From contig JBFXCS010000003.1 in NCBI GenBank assembly GCA_050181915.1, forward strand, positions 186,001 to 250,000: a stretch of DNA of 64,000 nt, written 5' to 3'. The position numbers and the translations under genes were made by a program. The notes below the pieces were generated by a model. It had not been told where the DNA came from. It worked only from the letters and a program-made list of their open reading frames with translations, and ran no database searches. Each line of letters starts with the position of its first letter. Within the stretch, counting starts at the first letter, position 1. The DNA is from JBFXCS01 sp050181915 (GTDB lineage Bacteria > Actinomycetota > Thermoleophilia > Miltoncostaeales > Miltoncostaeaceae). Of the stretch, positions 16,784 to 26,424 are shown in pieces.

Positions 16784-16950
16784 AGAAGGTCTTTCGGGTG
16801 GGATGTGGTCGTCCGGCCGCGAAAACCAAGCAGATCAAGGAGGCAGGGAGGGTGCGATACCCACAGTGGTATCGCCCCGACCGACGACGCAGATATGCGA
16901 TGAGTTTGCAGCGAGCCGGCGGCCGCGACCGTCATCCCGAAAGACCTTCT
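16784..16950. repeat. Perfect 15-bp inverted repeat flanking 137 bp in the sat leader
   Basis: AGAAGGTCTTTCGGG at 16784-16798 and its exact reverse complement at 16936-16950 bracket a segment that holds the 16854-16875 hairpin. The ends resemble terminal inverted repeats of a miniature element, but no convincing target-site duplication is seen, so it could equally be a large structured RNA leader of sat. The interior looks less GC-rich than the flanking genes. Confidence 0.6.
16854..16875. other. Hairpin in the sat leader
   Basis: GCGATACC (16854-16861) and GGTATCGC (16868-16875) form a perfect 8-bp stem with the loop CACAGT. It sits inside the 15-bp inverted repeat, upstream of sat. It may be an RNA structure or a protein-binding palindrome. 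Confidence 0.5.
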
Positions 16951-16953
16951 TAC

Positions 16954-17871
16954 TCAGGAGGCGGCGGCCTGCGCCGGCTCGCCCAGTTCCCGGCGGACGA
17001 ACTCGAGGAACGCCTCGGTCACCCGCTTGGGGGTGCGGCCGGCGTGGCGGACGGCGAAGAAGTGCCGCTCGAAGCCGGGGCTGTCGAGGGTGAGGGCGAC
17101 GAGCGAGCCGTCGGCGACCTCGCGCTCCACCGCCAGGCGCGAGATCACGGTGATGCCGAAGCCGTCGAGCACGGCGGCCTTCACCGACTGCTGCATCCCC
17201 AGCTCCATGACGATCTGCAGGTCGCGGTCGCGCATGCCGGCCTCGCGCAGCCCCGCCTCCAGCACCGCGCGGACGCCCGAGCCCTCCTGCTGCAGCAGCA
17301 TCGGCTCGTCGGCCAGGTCGGCGAGCGTGACCGAGCCGCGATCGGCCAACCGGTGGTCGGGCAGCACGATCGCCACCAGCTCGTCGCGCACGAACGGCTC
17401 GTAGACCACTCCTCGCAGCGGACGGTCCGCGCCCACCACTCCCAGCTCCAGCTCGTCGTCGAGAACGCGCTCCACGACGCTCTGGGTGTCGCTCACGATC
17501 AGGCTCACGCGCACGTCCGGGTGGAGCGCGTGGAAGGTGCCCAGCAGGCGCGGCAGCAGCAGCTCCCCCGGGCCCGCGGACGACCCCAGCAGCAGGCGGC
17601 CCGCGATCTCGGTGCCGAGGCCGTCCATCTCCCGCTCCAGCTCGGCCTCCATCCCGGTCATCCGCTTCGCGTAGCGGTAGACCACCTCCCCCGCCTCGGT
17701 CAGCGCGACCCGCCGCCCGCTGCGGTCGAGCAGGCGGTGGCCCAGGCGCTGCTCCAGCGCCCTGATCTGGAACGAGACCGCCGGCTGCGAGACCTCGAGC
17801 TCCTCGGCCGCCTGGGAGAACGAGCCCTTGTCGGCCACCATGCGCAGCGTCGTGAGATGGCGCAGATCCAC
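16954..17871 (-). CDS. LysR-family regulator, CysB/CysL-like
   Basis: The 305-residue protein has the LysR HTH at residues 1-60 (LTTLRMVADKGSFSQAAEEL, VSQPAVSFQIRALEQRLGHRLLDR) and an effector domain with LLLGSSAGPGELLLPRLLGTFHALHPDV. It resembles the CysL/YeiE and selenium-metabolism branch. Its position directly upstream of ATP sulfurylase on the same strand suggests control of sulfate assimilation; this is inference. The GTG at 17871 follows TAGGAT (17883-17878) by 6 nt, so the transcript is probably leaderless. Confidence 0.85.
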   Translation of the reverse strand: MDLRHLTTLRMVADKGSFSQAAEELEVSQPAVSFQIRALEQRLGHRLLDRSGRRVALTEAGEVVYRYAKRMTGMEAELEREMDGLGTEIAGRLLLGSSAGPGELLLPRLLGTFHALHPDVRVSLIVSDTQSVVERVLDDELELGVVGADRPLRGVVYEPFVRDELVAIVLPDHRLADRGSVTLADLADEPMLLQQEGSGVRAVLEAGLREAGMRDRDLQIVMELGMQQSVKAAVLDGFGITVISRLAVEREVADGSLVALTLDSPGFERHFFAVRHAGRTPKRVTEAFLEFVRRELGEPAQAAAS

Positions 17872-17953
17872 GGGGGGATCCTAGAGGGTCCCGCCGGCGC
17901 TACGCTGGCGGCCCATCCGCCCCCGGAGGGCCGCCGTCCCGATCTCCGCGCCG

Positions 17954-19306
17954 TTGTCCGCCGCCGACCAGGTGTCCGCCGGGCGCGCCCTGCGCAAGGT
18001 CCTGCCGCGGCGCGACCACGCGGCGCCCCCCTCCGGCGACCGGGACGCGGTGGCGATCCTAGAGGAGCAGAACGCCACCCGGCTTCCCGAGCTGGTCCCC
18101 GTGCGGATGGGCAGGATGCTCCAGTCGCCGTTCGCGCTCTACCGGGGTTCGGCGGCGGTCATGGCGGGCGACCTGGCGCGGGGGCCGGCGACCGGTCCGC
18201 AGGTGGTGGCCTGCGGCGACGCGCACATCGCGAACTTCGGGCTGTTCGCCTCGCCGGAGCGCGCCCTCCTGTTCGACCTCAACGACTTCGACGAGGCCGG
18301 CGACGCCCCCTGGGAATGGGACGTCAAGCGGCTCGCCGCGAGCGTCGTGATCGGTGCCCGCGACCTCGGCATGGACGACTCCGCGGCCCGCGACGCGGCC
18401 GTCGAGGCGGTGGGCTCGTACCGGCTCCGGCTCGCGCGGCTCGTGGAGGCGACGGCCCTCGACCGCTTCTACTTCCAGGTGGACGCCGACGCGATCGCGC
18501 AGCTCGCCCGCGGCTCAGACCGCGCCGAGGTCGAGCGCACCCTGCGCAAGGCGCGCTCGCGCACCTCCGAGAAGGTGCTCCGGAAGATCACGGTGGAGGG
18601 GGCGGGCGGCGAGCGGCGGATCGCCGACGAGCCGCCCATCCTGCGGCACATCGCGCCGCCCGCCGAGGGCGCCATGGAGCGCATCGTCGCCGCCTACCTG
18701 CGCACCGTCCGCTCCGACGTCGCCCAGCTGCTGTCCAAGTTCCGCCTCGTCGACCAGGCGCTGCGCGTCGTCGGGGTGGGGAGCGTGGGCACGCGCTGCC
18801 ACATCCTGCTGTTCCTCGGCCCGGCCGACGAGCCGCTGGTGCTGCAGGCGAAGGAGGCCGGCACGAGCGTCCTCGAGAGCCACGGGGGCTCACGCTGGAG
18901 GCCGCCCGGCGGCGCTCGCCCGCGCCGCGGGCGCGAGGGCTTCCGGGTCGTCTCCTGCCAGCGCATCCTCCAGGCCGCCTCCGACCCCTTCCTCGGCTGG
19001 GTGCAGCACGACGGCCGCGACTACTACGTGCGCCAGTTCCGCGACATGAAGGGCTCGTTCGAGATCTCCGGGCTGAGCCCGTCCCAGTTCGCCCGGTACG
19101 GCGCCCTGTGCGGGGCGCTGCTCGCCCGCGCCCACTCCCAGAGCTCCGCCCCCGGCGTGATCGCCGCCTACCTGGGCCGCTCGACCCGCTTCGACGAGGC
19201 GGTCGCCGACTGGAGCATCGCGTACGCGGACCTGGTGGAGCGCGACCACGATGCCCTGGCGGCCGCCGTGCGGGCGGGGCGCGTCCCGGTCGAGACCGGC
19301 GTCTAG
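17954..19306 (+). CDS. DUF2252 family protein
   Basis: The 450-residue protein is a typical DUF2252 member: AILEEQNATRLPELVPVRMGRML, SPFALYRGSAAVMAGDLA, CGDAHIANFG, LFDLNDFDEAGDAPWEWDVKRLAASVV, and the late DYYVRQFRDMKG. The fold is related to aminoglycoside phosphotransferase/kinase-like proteins (the GDAHIANFG and FDLNDFDE motifs resemble catalytic and metal loops), but no substrate is established. The TTG at 17954 is the best start I see. Its TAG shares bases with the stop of the converging SRPBCC gene (CTAG at 19303-19306). Confidence 0.85.
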   Translation: MSAADQVSAGRALRKVLPRRDHAAPPSGDRDAVAILEEQNATRLPELVPVRMGRMLQSPFALYRGSAAVMAGDLARGPATGPQVVACGDAHIANFGLFASPERALLFDLNDFDEAGDAPWEWDVKRLAASVVIGARDLGMDDSAARDAAVEAVGSYRLRLARLVEATALDRFYFQVDADAIAQLARGSDRAEVERTLRKARSRTSEKVLRKITVEGAGGERRIADEPPILRHIAPPAEGAMERIVAAYLRTVRSDVAQLLSKFRLVDQALRVVGVGSVGTRCHILLFLGPADEPLVLQAKEAGTSVLESHGGSRWRPPGGARPRRGREGFRVVSCQRILQAASDPFLGWVQHDGRDYYVRQFRDMKGSFEISGLSPSQFARYGALCGALLARAHSQSSAPGVIAAYLGRSTRFDEAVADWSIAYADLVERDHDALAAAVRAGRVPVETGV

Positions 19307-19731
19307 GACCCCTCGGGGGGCCGATCGAGCAGCGGGCGCAGCCGCTCGATCACGCCCAGCCAGCGCTCGCGCATCGCGCCGCGGGCCGCCTCGTCGGGGA
19401 GATGCTCCTGGTGGAACGCGAGCGTCGCGCCCCGCGCCGCCGGCAGCACGCGCACCTGGATCAGCGAGGCGCGCCCCCACCCCGGCGGCCGCCAGGTGAC
19501 GCGGAGGTGCGACCCCGGCTCGTCGACGCGGACCTCCCCCTCGGTGCCGTCAGCCAGCCGGTAGGCCGTTCCCGCGCTCAGCTCGATCTCCCCGCCCAGC
19601 CAGACGCGGAGCCCCTCGGCCGAGCGCAGCACGCGCCAGACGTCCCGCGGGTCGGCGGCGACGGTGCGGCGCACCCCGATCTGCCAGCCGGCGTCGCGGG
19701 TGAGGCCGGCCGGGCTCACGCGGAGCCCCAC
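19303..19731 (-). CDS. SRPBCC (AHSA1-like) protein
   Basis: The 142-residue product shows RTVAADPRDVWRVLRSAEGLRVWLGG, then VDEPGSHLRVTWRPPGWGRASLIQVRVLPA and GATLAFHQEHLPDEAARGAMRERWLGVIERL, the Activator-of-Hsp90-homologue-like pattern of SRPBCC proteins. It starts from a GTG inside the end of the upstream VOC gene (16-bp overlap), so the two are co-transcribed. Ligand unknown. Confidence 0.8.
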   Translation of the reverse strand: MGLRVSPAGLTRDAGWQIGVRRTVAADPRDVWRVLRSAEGLRVWLGGEIELSAGTAYRLADGTEGEVRVDEPGSHLRVTWRPPGWGRASLIQVRVLPAARGATLAFHQEHLPDEAARGAMRERWLGVIERLRPLLDRPPEGS

Positions 19732-20105
19732 TCCCGGTGGGCGGCCTCGATGTTGTTGCCGTCCGGGTCGAGCACGTAGGCGCAGTAGGCGCCGTGCGGG
19801 CGCGGCCCGGGGGCGCCGTTGTCGGTGCCGCCGGCGGCGAGGCCGACGCGGTGGAAGGCCTCCACCGCCCGGCGGGTGGGCGCGACGAAGGCGATGTGGA
19901 CGCCCGTGCTGGGCTCCCCGTCGGCCGAGAGCGCGAGGTTGCCGAACGCGACCAGGCCGGGCGTGTCCAGCAGCAGCGGGATGCCGAGCGGCTCGAGCAG
20001 CTCGCCGTAGAAGGCCCGCGACGCGGCGAGGTCGGCGACGCGCAGGTGCACGTGGTCGACCGTGGGGCGGGACCAGTCGTGGGTGGCCGGATCTCCGATC
20101 AGCAC
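19716..20105 (-). CDS. VOC-family protein (glyoxalase/bleomycin-resistance fold)
   Basis: The 129-residue protein reads VDHVHLRVADLAASRAFYGELLEPLGIPL, then GVHIAFVAPTRRAVEAFHRVGLAAGG and a C-terminal AYVLDPDGNNIEAA, the paired beta-alpha-beta-beta-beta units with His and Glu metal ligands of the VOC superfamily. The reaction is unknown. The GTG at 20105 lies 10 nt after TATAAC (20121-20116), suggesting a leaderless transcript. It diverges from lon, and the intervening region carries two operator-like palindromes. Confidence 0.85.
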   Translation of the reverse strand: MLIGDPATHDWSRPTVDHVHLRVADLAASRAFYGELLEPLGIPLLLDTPGLVAFGNLALSADGEPSTGVHIAFVAPTRRAVEAFHRVGLAAGGTDNGAPGPRPHGAYCAYVLDPDGNNIEAAHREWGSA

Positions 20106-20186
20106 AATGCCGCCGGTTATATCGAACGCCGCCGGCGCGGCAACCCTCTCCCCGCCCGGCCTCGGCGGGGCGATCGGGCGTGCTCC

Positions 20187-20230
20187 GGTTACGTTCGGTA
20201 ACCTTCTCTGTGTGGTTACTCGACGTAACC
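20187..20230. promoter_or_regulatory. Two palindromic operators upstream of lon
   Basis: GGTTAC-GTTCG-GTAACC at 20187-20203 and GGTTAC-TCGAC-GTAACC at 20214-20230 are perfect 6-bp inverted repeats with identical arms, 5-bp spacers and centres 27 bp apart. Each right arm runs into TAACCT, which fits a -10 element. This arrangement indicates a dimeric repressor or activator acting on lon and perhaps on the divergent VOC gene. The motif is not the HAIR box or the ClgR box as I know them. Confidence 0.65.
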
Positions 20231-20264
20231 TCACATGCTTCTGCCCGACGATGGGAGAGACGAC

Positions 20265-22604
<2,340 letters not shown>

Positions 22605-22636
22605 AGGGAGACGGGGCGCGGGGATAGGGTCGGGAC

Positions 22637-22987
22637 GTGGATTCGCGCCGCTGCCAGGCCCATCCCCCCGTCTGCGGGCGCTACCAGCGCGCGGCCGAGC
22701 TGCTCGGCCGCCGCTGGAGCGCCGCGGTGATCCGGGCGACCCTGGACGGGCCGCGCCGCTTCACCGAGATCCGCGGCTCCGTCGACGGCATCTCGGCGCG
22801 CCTGCTCGCCGAGCGCCTGCGCGAACTGGAGGCCGCCGGCCTGATGGAGCGCCGCGAGCGCGGCGCCGCCGTGGAGTACCGCCTCACGCCCAAGGGCGAG
22901 GCCCTCTCGCGCGTCGTGCGGGAGATCGAGGCCTGGGTCGCGGCCTGGGACGACGATCCCGAGGACGGCCAGATCAGATCTCTCTGA
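22637..22987 (+). CDS. HxlR-family transcriptional regulator
   Basis: The 116-residue winged-helix protein shows the HxlR pattern CGRYQRAAELLGRRWSAAVIRATLDGPRRFTEIRGSVDGISARLLAERLRELEAAGLMERR, and a YRLTPKG wing. Two Cys lie near the N-terminus (residues 6 and 13). TAGGGT (22625-22630) ends 6 nt before the GTG, suggesting leaderless transcription. It follows lon but need not be co-transcribed. It is a candidate for the factor binding the lon palindromes, without direct evidence. Its stop codon lies inside the operator of the next operon. Confidence 0.85.
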   Translation: MDSRRCQAHPPVCGRYQRAAELLGRRWSAAVIRATLDGPRRFTEIRGSVDGISARLLAERLRELEAAGLMERRERGAAVEYRLTPKGEALSRVVREIEAWVAAWDDDPEDGQIRSL

Positions 22988-22993
22988 TACCGT
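22973..22993 (+). promoter_or_regulatory. Operator and extended -10 of the Phd-VapC operon
   Basis: ATCAGA (22973-22978)-TCTC-TCTGAT (22983-22988) is a perfect inverted repeat that straddles the HxlR stop codon. It runs into TGATACCGT, an extended -10 (TG-N-TACCGT, 22988-22993) ending 6 nt before the antitoxin ATG. Such placement suits antitoxin autorepression. Confidence 0.6.
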
Positions 22994-22999
22994 GATCCC

Positions 23000-23257
23000 A
23001 TGACGCGGATCACGGCCACCGAGGCGTCACGGAACTTCTCCGAGATCCTCAATCGCGTCGCCGCCGGCGAGGAGTTCGAGGTCGTTCGCAACGGGATCCC
23101 CATCGCGCGCCTCATGGGAACGCGCCCCATGCTCATCTCGGCCGAGCGGTTCCACGAGGTCGTGGGACGCGGACGAGCCGACGAGGCGTTCGCCGACGCG
23201 ATGCGCGCGCTCCGCGCGTCCGCCGACGCCCCTCGGAACCCGTGGCAGTCCTCGTAG
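23000..23257 (+). CDS. Phd/YefM-family antitoxin
   Basis: The 85-residue protein reads MTRITATEASRNFSEILNRVAAGEEFEVVRNGIPIARL, the Phd/YefM DNA-binding N-terminal half. The C-terminal 40 residues (ERFHEVVGRGRADEAFADAMRALR) would form the helical tail that wraps and neutralises the toxin. It overlaps the VapC-like toxin gene by 16 bp. It probably binds the palindrome at its own promoter. Transcription appears leaderless. Confidence 0.9.
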   Translation: MTRITATEASRNFSEILNRVAAGEEFEVVRNGIPIARLMGTRPMLISAERFHEVVGRGRADEAFADAMRALRASADAPRNPWQSS

Positions 23258-23640
23258 ACACCGATCAGCTCATCGAGATCGAGCGCGGATCGGCGCGCGG
23301 ACGGGATCTCGATGCGGTCATCGGCGACGAGGAGCGAGCGATCAGCGTCATCTCGGTCAGCGAACTGCTGCACGGAGTCCTGCGGGCCTCGGAGGCCGAC
23401 CGTATGCGTCTGCTGTCCTTCGCCGAGAATCTCCTCGGTGCGATGCGCCCGGTCCCCATCGACGAGCAGACGGCACGTGTCCACGCGGCCGTCGGCGCCC
23501 AACTCGCCGCCGACGGCCTGAGCATCGGCACCCACGACCTCTGGATCGCGGCGACGGCACTCTCCCGGGACCTCGGCGTCGCGACCCACAACGTGCGCGA
23601 CTTCGGCCGGATCCCCGGTCTGAGGGTCGTCAGCCCGTAG
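23242..23640 (+). CDS. VapC-family PIN-domain toxin
   Basis: The 132-residue PIN-domain ribonuclease has the expected acidic residues: D6 (VDTDQL), E41 (SVSELLHG), D99 (GTHDLWIAA) and D120 near THNVRDF. VapC toxins usually cleave tRNA or rRNA in growth arrest. Here the toxin is paired with a Phd/YefM-type antitoxin instead of an AbrB- or RHH-type VapB, a known mixed pairing. It is the second gene of the operon and probably translated by coupling. Confidence 0.92.
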   Translation: MAVLVDTDQLIEIERGSARGRDLDAVIGDEERAISVISVSELLHGVLRASEADRMRLLSFAENLLGAMRPVPIDEQTARVHAAVGAQLAADGLSIGTHDLWIAATALSRDLGVATHNVRDFGRIPGLRVVSP

Positions 23641-23778
23641 GCGCGCCGTCACCCGCGGTGACGACGGGGGCGGCGGAGGTTCATCCGGCGGGGTGACGAC
23701 GGCGGCGGCGGCACGGGCGATCGTCGCGCCATCGCCGCCGCCATCGGAGCGGGCGGCCCCCGACGAACGGAGCCCGCC

Positions 23779-24246
23779 ATGAACCCCCTCCTCCGCCCAC
23801 GCCGCCCCGCCGCGGCCGTCCTCGTCGCCGTCGCCCTCGGCCTGGGCGTCACCTCCGGGTGCGGCGGCGATGACGACGCCGGCGACGCCTCCCTCACGCG
23901 TCAGGAGTTCATCGCGAAGGCCGACGCGATCTGCGCGGCGGGCAACAGCCGCATCGCGGCCGCCGCGGCCGACGTCGGCGGCGGCGGACCGCCCACCGGC
24001 GCCCGGGCGAAGGCGCTCGCCGACACCATCGCGGCGGACATCGGCCGCCAGGCCGACGAGATCGCCGCCCTCGACCCGCCCGACGAGATCCGCGCGGAGG
24101 TCGACGCGCTCCTGGCGGCGGCCCGGAAGGGGATCGCCACCCTGAAGGCGCAGGGCCCGCAGGCGCTCTTCAGCGACGACGCCGACCCGTTCGCGGCCGC
24201 GAACGAGGCCGCCGGTCGCCTGGGGCTGCCCTCCTGCGCCGGGTGA
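23779..24246 (+). CDS. Small exported lipoprotein of unknown function
   Basis: The 155-residue product starts with a basic N-terminus and hydrophobic segment (residues 8-26) ending in the lipobox-like VTSGC, then GGDDD, a typical actinobacterial lipoprotein export signal. The mature part has the pattern LTRQEFIAKADAICAAGN and RQADEIAALDPPDEIRAEVDALLAAARKG, helical, with a Cys at each end (about residues 54 and 153) that may form a disulfide. I recognise this type as frequent in actinobacteria but know no function. It is probably attached to the outer face of the membrane. Confidence 0.75.
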   Translation: MNPLLRPRRPAAAVLVAVALGLGVTSGCGGDDDAGDASLTRQEFIAKADAICAAGNSRIAAAAADVGGGGPPTGARAKALADTIAADIGRQADEIAALDPPDEIRAEVDALLAAARKGIATLKAQGPQALFSDDADPFAAANEAAGRLGLPSCAG

Positions 24247-24292
24247 GCGTGCGGAGAGCGTCAGGCTCCGGACGGGGGCGCCAGGCCCGGCC

Positions 24293-24499
24293 CTACGCGG
24301 TCTGGCGCCGCGTGATGTGGTGCTGACCGGTCTCGCACCAGAACACGAGCCGGCCCTCCCCCTCGTCGCGGCCCACGCAGGCGCAGTCGCCGGCGTGATC
24401 CGGGCAGGGGCGATGTACGCGCGAGAGCAGACCCCAGGGCTCGACAGGAGCGGTGCCCGCCGGCAGATGATCCCGTGCGATCTTCGCGATGACGGTCAT
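24293..24499 (-). CDS. Small Cys/His-rich protein of unknown function
   Basis: The 68-residue product overlaps the upstream dehydratase stop by 4 bp (ATGA), which argues for a real, translationally coupled gene. Its C-terminal half has RPCPDHAGDCACVGRDEG, then FWCETGQHHITRR: four Cys and three His that could bind one or two metal ions. I do not recognise a family. It ends the operon with the nucleotide-sugar dehydratase and DUF354 genes. Confidence 0.55.
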   Translation of the reverse strand: MTVIAKIARDHLPAGTAPVEPWGLLSRVHRPCPDHAGDCACVGRDEGEGRLVFWCETGQHHITRRQTA

Positions 24500-26424
24500 T
24501 CGTGCTCCCGGGGGGTCGTTGGCGTGGGTGCCACATCCGACGATTCGCCGTCGTGGCTCGGGGTCCTTGCGCCGCTCCGGAGCGTGGACCAGAGGACGCC
24601 GAACACCTCGTCCGATCGTCCCTGCTCGACGCTCCTGCGCAGCTCGGCGATGCCGGCGCGCAGGGCGGCGCCGTCGAGGGCGGGGCGGGTGGCGCGCATG
24701 ATCTTGCCATACCGCGTGGGCCGCACCTCCTCGTCCACGTTGAAGAGCTCCTCGTGGAGCTTCTCCCCCGGCCGGATGCCGACGATCTCGATCTTCACGT
24801 CGCGGCCGGGCTCCTTGCCCGAGAGCTCGATCATGCGGCTGGCGAGGTCCAGGATGCGGACCGGCTCGCCCATGTCGAGCACGAAGATGTCGCCGCCCTC
24901 GGCGATGCCGGTGGCCTGGATCACCAGCTGCACCGCCTCGGGGATGGTCATGAAGAAGCGGGTCATCTCGGCGTGGGTGACCGTGACCGGGCCGCCCTCG
25001 ACGATCTGGCGGCGGAAGATGGGCAGCACCGAGCCGGAGCTGCCCAGCACGTTGCCGAACCGGACCGCCGCGAAGCGGGTGGGCGAATCGACGCCGCGCG
25101 ACTCGATGACGCGCTCGGCGAAGGCCTTCGTCGCCCCCATCACGGTGCTGGGCTCGACGGCCTTGTCGGTGGAGATGAGGCAGAAGCGCGCGACGCCGAA
25201 GCGCTCGGCCATGTCGGCCAGCAGGGCGGTGCCGAGGGCGTTGTTGCTCACCGCCTGCAGCGGGTTCATCTCCATCATCGGCACGTGCTTGTACGCCGCG
25301 GCGTGGAAGACGATCTCGGGCCGCTCGTCGCGGAACACCCGCTCCATGGCGGTGCGGTCCTTGCAGTCGGCGATCACCGGCACGAGCAGCCCCGTGTGGC
25401 CGCGCTCGCGCAGCTCCAGGTCGATCTCGAAGAGGTTGTTCTCGGCGTGGTCCACCATCACCAGGCGCCGGGCCCCGATCGCCGCGACCTGGCGGCACAG
25501 CTCCCGCCCGATCGAGCCGCCCGCCCCCGTGACCAGCACGGAGCGGCCGTTGAGGTAGCGCGCCACCCGGGCGAAGTCGATCTCGACGGGCGCGCGGCCC
25601 AGCACGTCCTCCACCCGCACCTCGCGCAGGCGCCGCACCGTGACCTCGCCCGTGATCAGCTCCGGCAGCCCCGGAAGGGTCTTGCACGGCACGCCCGCGC
25701 GGCGGCAGGCCTCGACGATCTCCTGGCGCACGCGGCCCGGCGCCGACGGCATCGCGATGATGACCTCGTCGACGTGGACGTCGCGCAGCAGCCTCGGCAG
25801 GTCGGCGCGCGAGCCGCGCACCCGGGTGCCCTGCACGCGCATGCGGCGCTTGCGCGGGTCGTCGTCGATCAGGCCGATCGGCGTGTAGCCGAGGGAGCGG
25901 TTGCGCTGCATCTCGCGCAGCAGCAGCACCCCCGCCTCGCCGGCGCCGCAGATCAGCACCTCGCGGGCGCTGTTCATGAGCTCGGCGCGCGGCGGGCGCT
26001 CGATCACGCTGCGCACCACGAAGCGCGCGCCGCCGATCAGGGTGAGCGTGAGCACCAGGTCGATCACCAGCACCCCGCGCGGGATCGGGTACCAGCGGTC
26101 GTTGCCGGGCTGCCACTGGGACAGCACCGCGGTGACCAGCAGGCTCGATGCCAGCACCGCCACGATGATCGCCTGGAGGTCGCGGATGCTCGTGAAGCGC
26201 CACCACTTGGTGTAGAAGCGCATCGCCAGGAACACGGCGAGCTTCAGCCCCAGGACGATGAAGACGGTGGCGCCGAACAGGCGCTCGTACCGCCCGGGCA
26301 GATCGCCGTCGAAGCGGAGGTAGAAGGCCAGCCAGTAGGCGGCCGCGACCAGGCCCGCGTCGACGCCCACCTGACCCGCACGGTGGATGAGCGCCCGCGG
26401 ACTCCAGGTGAGAGCGCGACTCAC
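24496..26424 (-). CDS. Membrane-bound nucleoside-diphosphate-sugar 4,6-dehydratase (CapD/WbpM/PglF type)
   Basis: The 642-residue protein has four N-terminal TM segments (about 15-130), a first Rossmann-like region (REVLICGAGEAGVLLLREM) and a C-terminal extended-SDR dehydratase from about 285: VTGAGGSIGRELCRQV, FHAAAYKHVPMME, and STDKAVEPSTVMGATK, where the usual YxxxK Tyr is replaced by Met as in this inverting/non-inverting dehydratase group. It probably makes a UDP-4-keto-6-deoxy sugar for surface glycans. It overlaps the DUF354 gene upstream by 4 bp. Confidence 0.92.
   Translation of the reverse strand: MSRALTWSPRALIHRAGQVGVDAGLVAAAYWLAFYLRFDGDLPGRYERLFGATVFIVLGLKLAVFLAMRFYTKWWRFTSIRDLQAIIVAVLASSLLVTAVLSQWQPGNDRWYPIPRGVLVIDLVLTLTLIGGARFVVRSVIERPPRAELMNSAREVLICGAGEAGVLLLREMQRNRSLGYTPIGLIDDDPRKRRMRVQGTRVRGSRADLPRLLRDVHVDEVIIAMPSAPGRVRQEIVEACRRAGVPCKTLPGLPELITGEVTVRRLREVRVEDVLGRAPVEIDFARVARYLNGRSVLVTGAGGSIGRELCRQVAAIGARRLVMVDHAENNLFEIDLELRERGHTGLLVPVIADCKDRTAMERVFRDERPEIVFHAAAYKHVPMMEMNPLQAVSNNALGTALLADMAERFGVARFCLISTDKAVEPSTVMGATKAFAERVIESRGVDSPTRFAAVRFGNVLGSSGSVLPIFRRQIVEGGPVTVTHAEMTRFFMTIPEAVQLVIQATGIAEGGDIFVLDMGEPVRILDLASRMIELSGKEPGRDVKIEIVGIRPGEKLHEELFNVDEEVRPTRYGKIMRATRPALDGAALRAGIAELRRSVEQGRSDEVFGVLWSTLRSGARTPSHDGESSDVAPTPTTPREHE

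Noticed and set aside
16714..16953. A SAM riboswitch upstream of sat
   Set aside because: I could not find the SAM-I core or other known riboswitch consensus; only the inverted repeats are supported.
16798..19779. A 993-codon plus-strand frame
   Set aside because: It runs antisense to the LysR gene and out of frame through DUF2252; composition is Arg/Ala/His-rich without any domain.
20235..20264. An earlier ATG for lon
   Set aside because: It would begin 4 nt after the second operator with no ribosome site, whereas the ATG at 20265 has GGGAGAG at good spacing.
23657..23705. Direct repeats of GGTGACGACGG before the lipoprotein gene
   Set aside because: Only two imperfect copies in GC-rich sequence; no evidence for CRISPR or a binding-site array.
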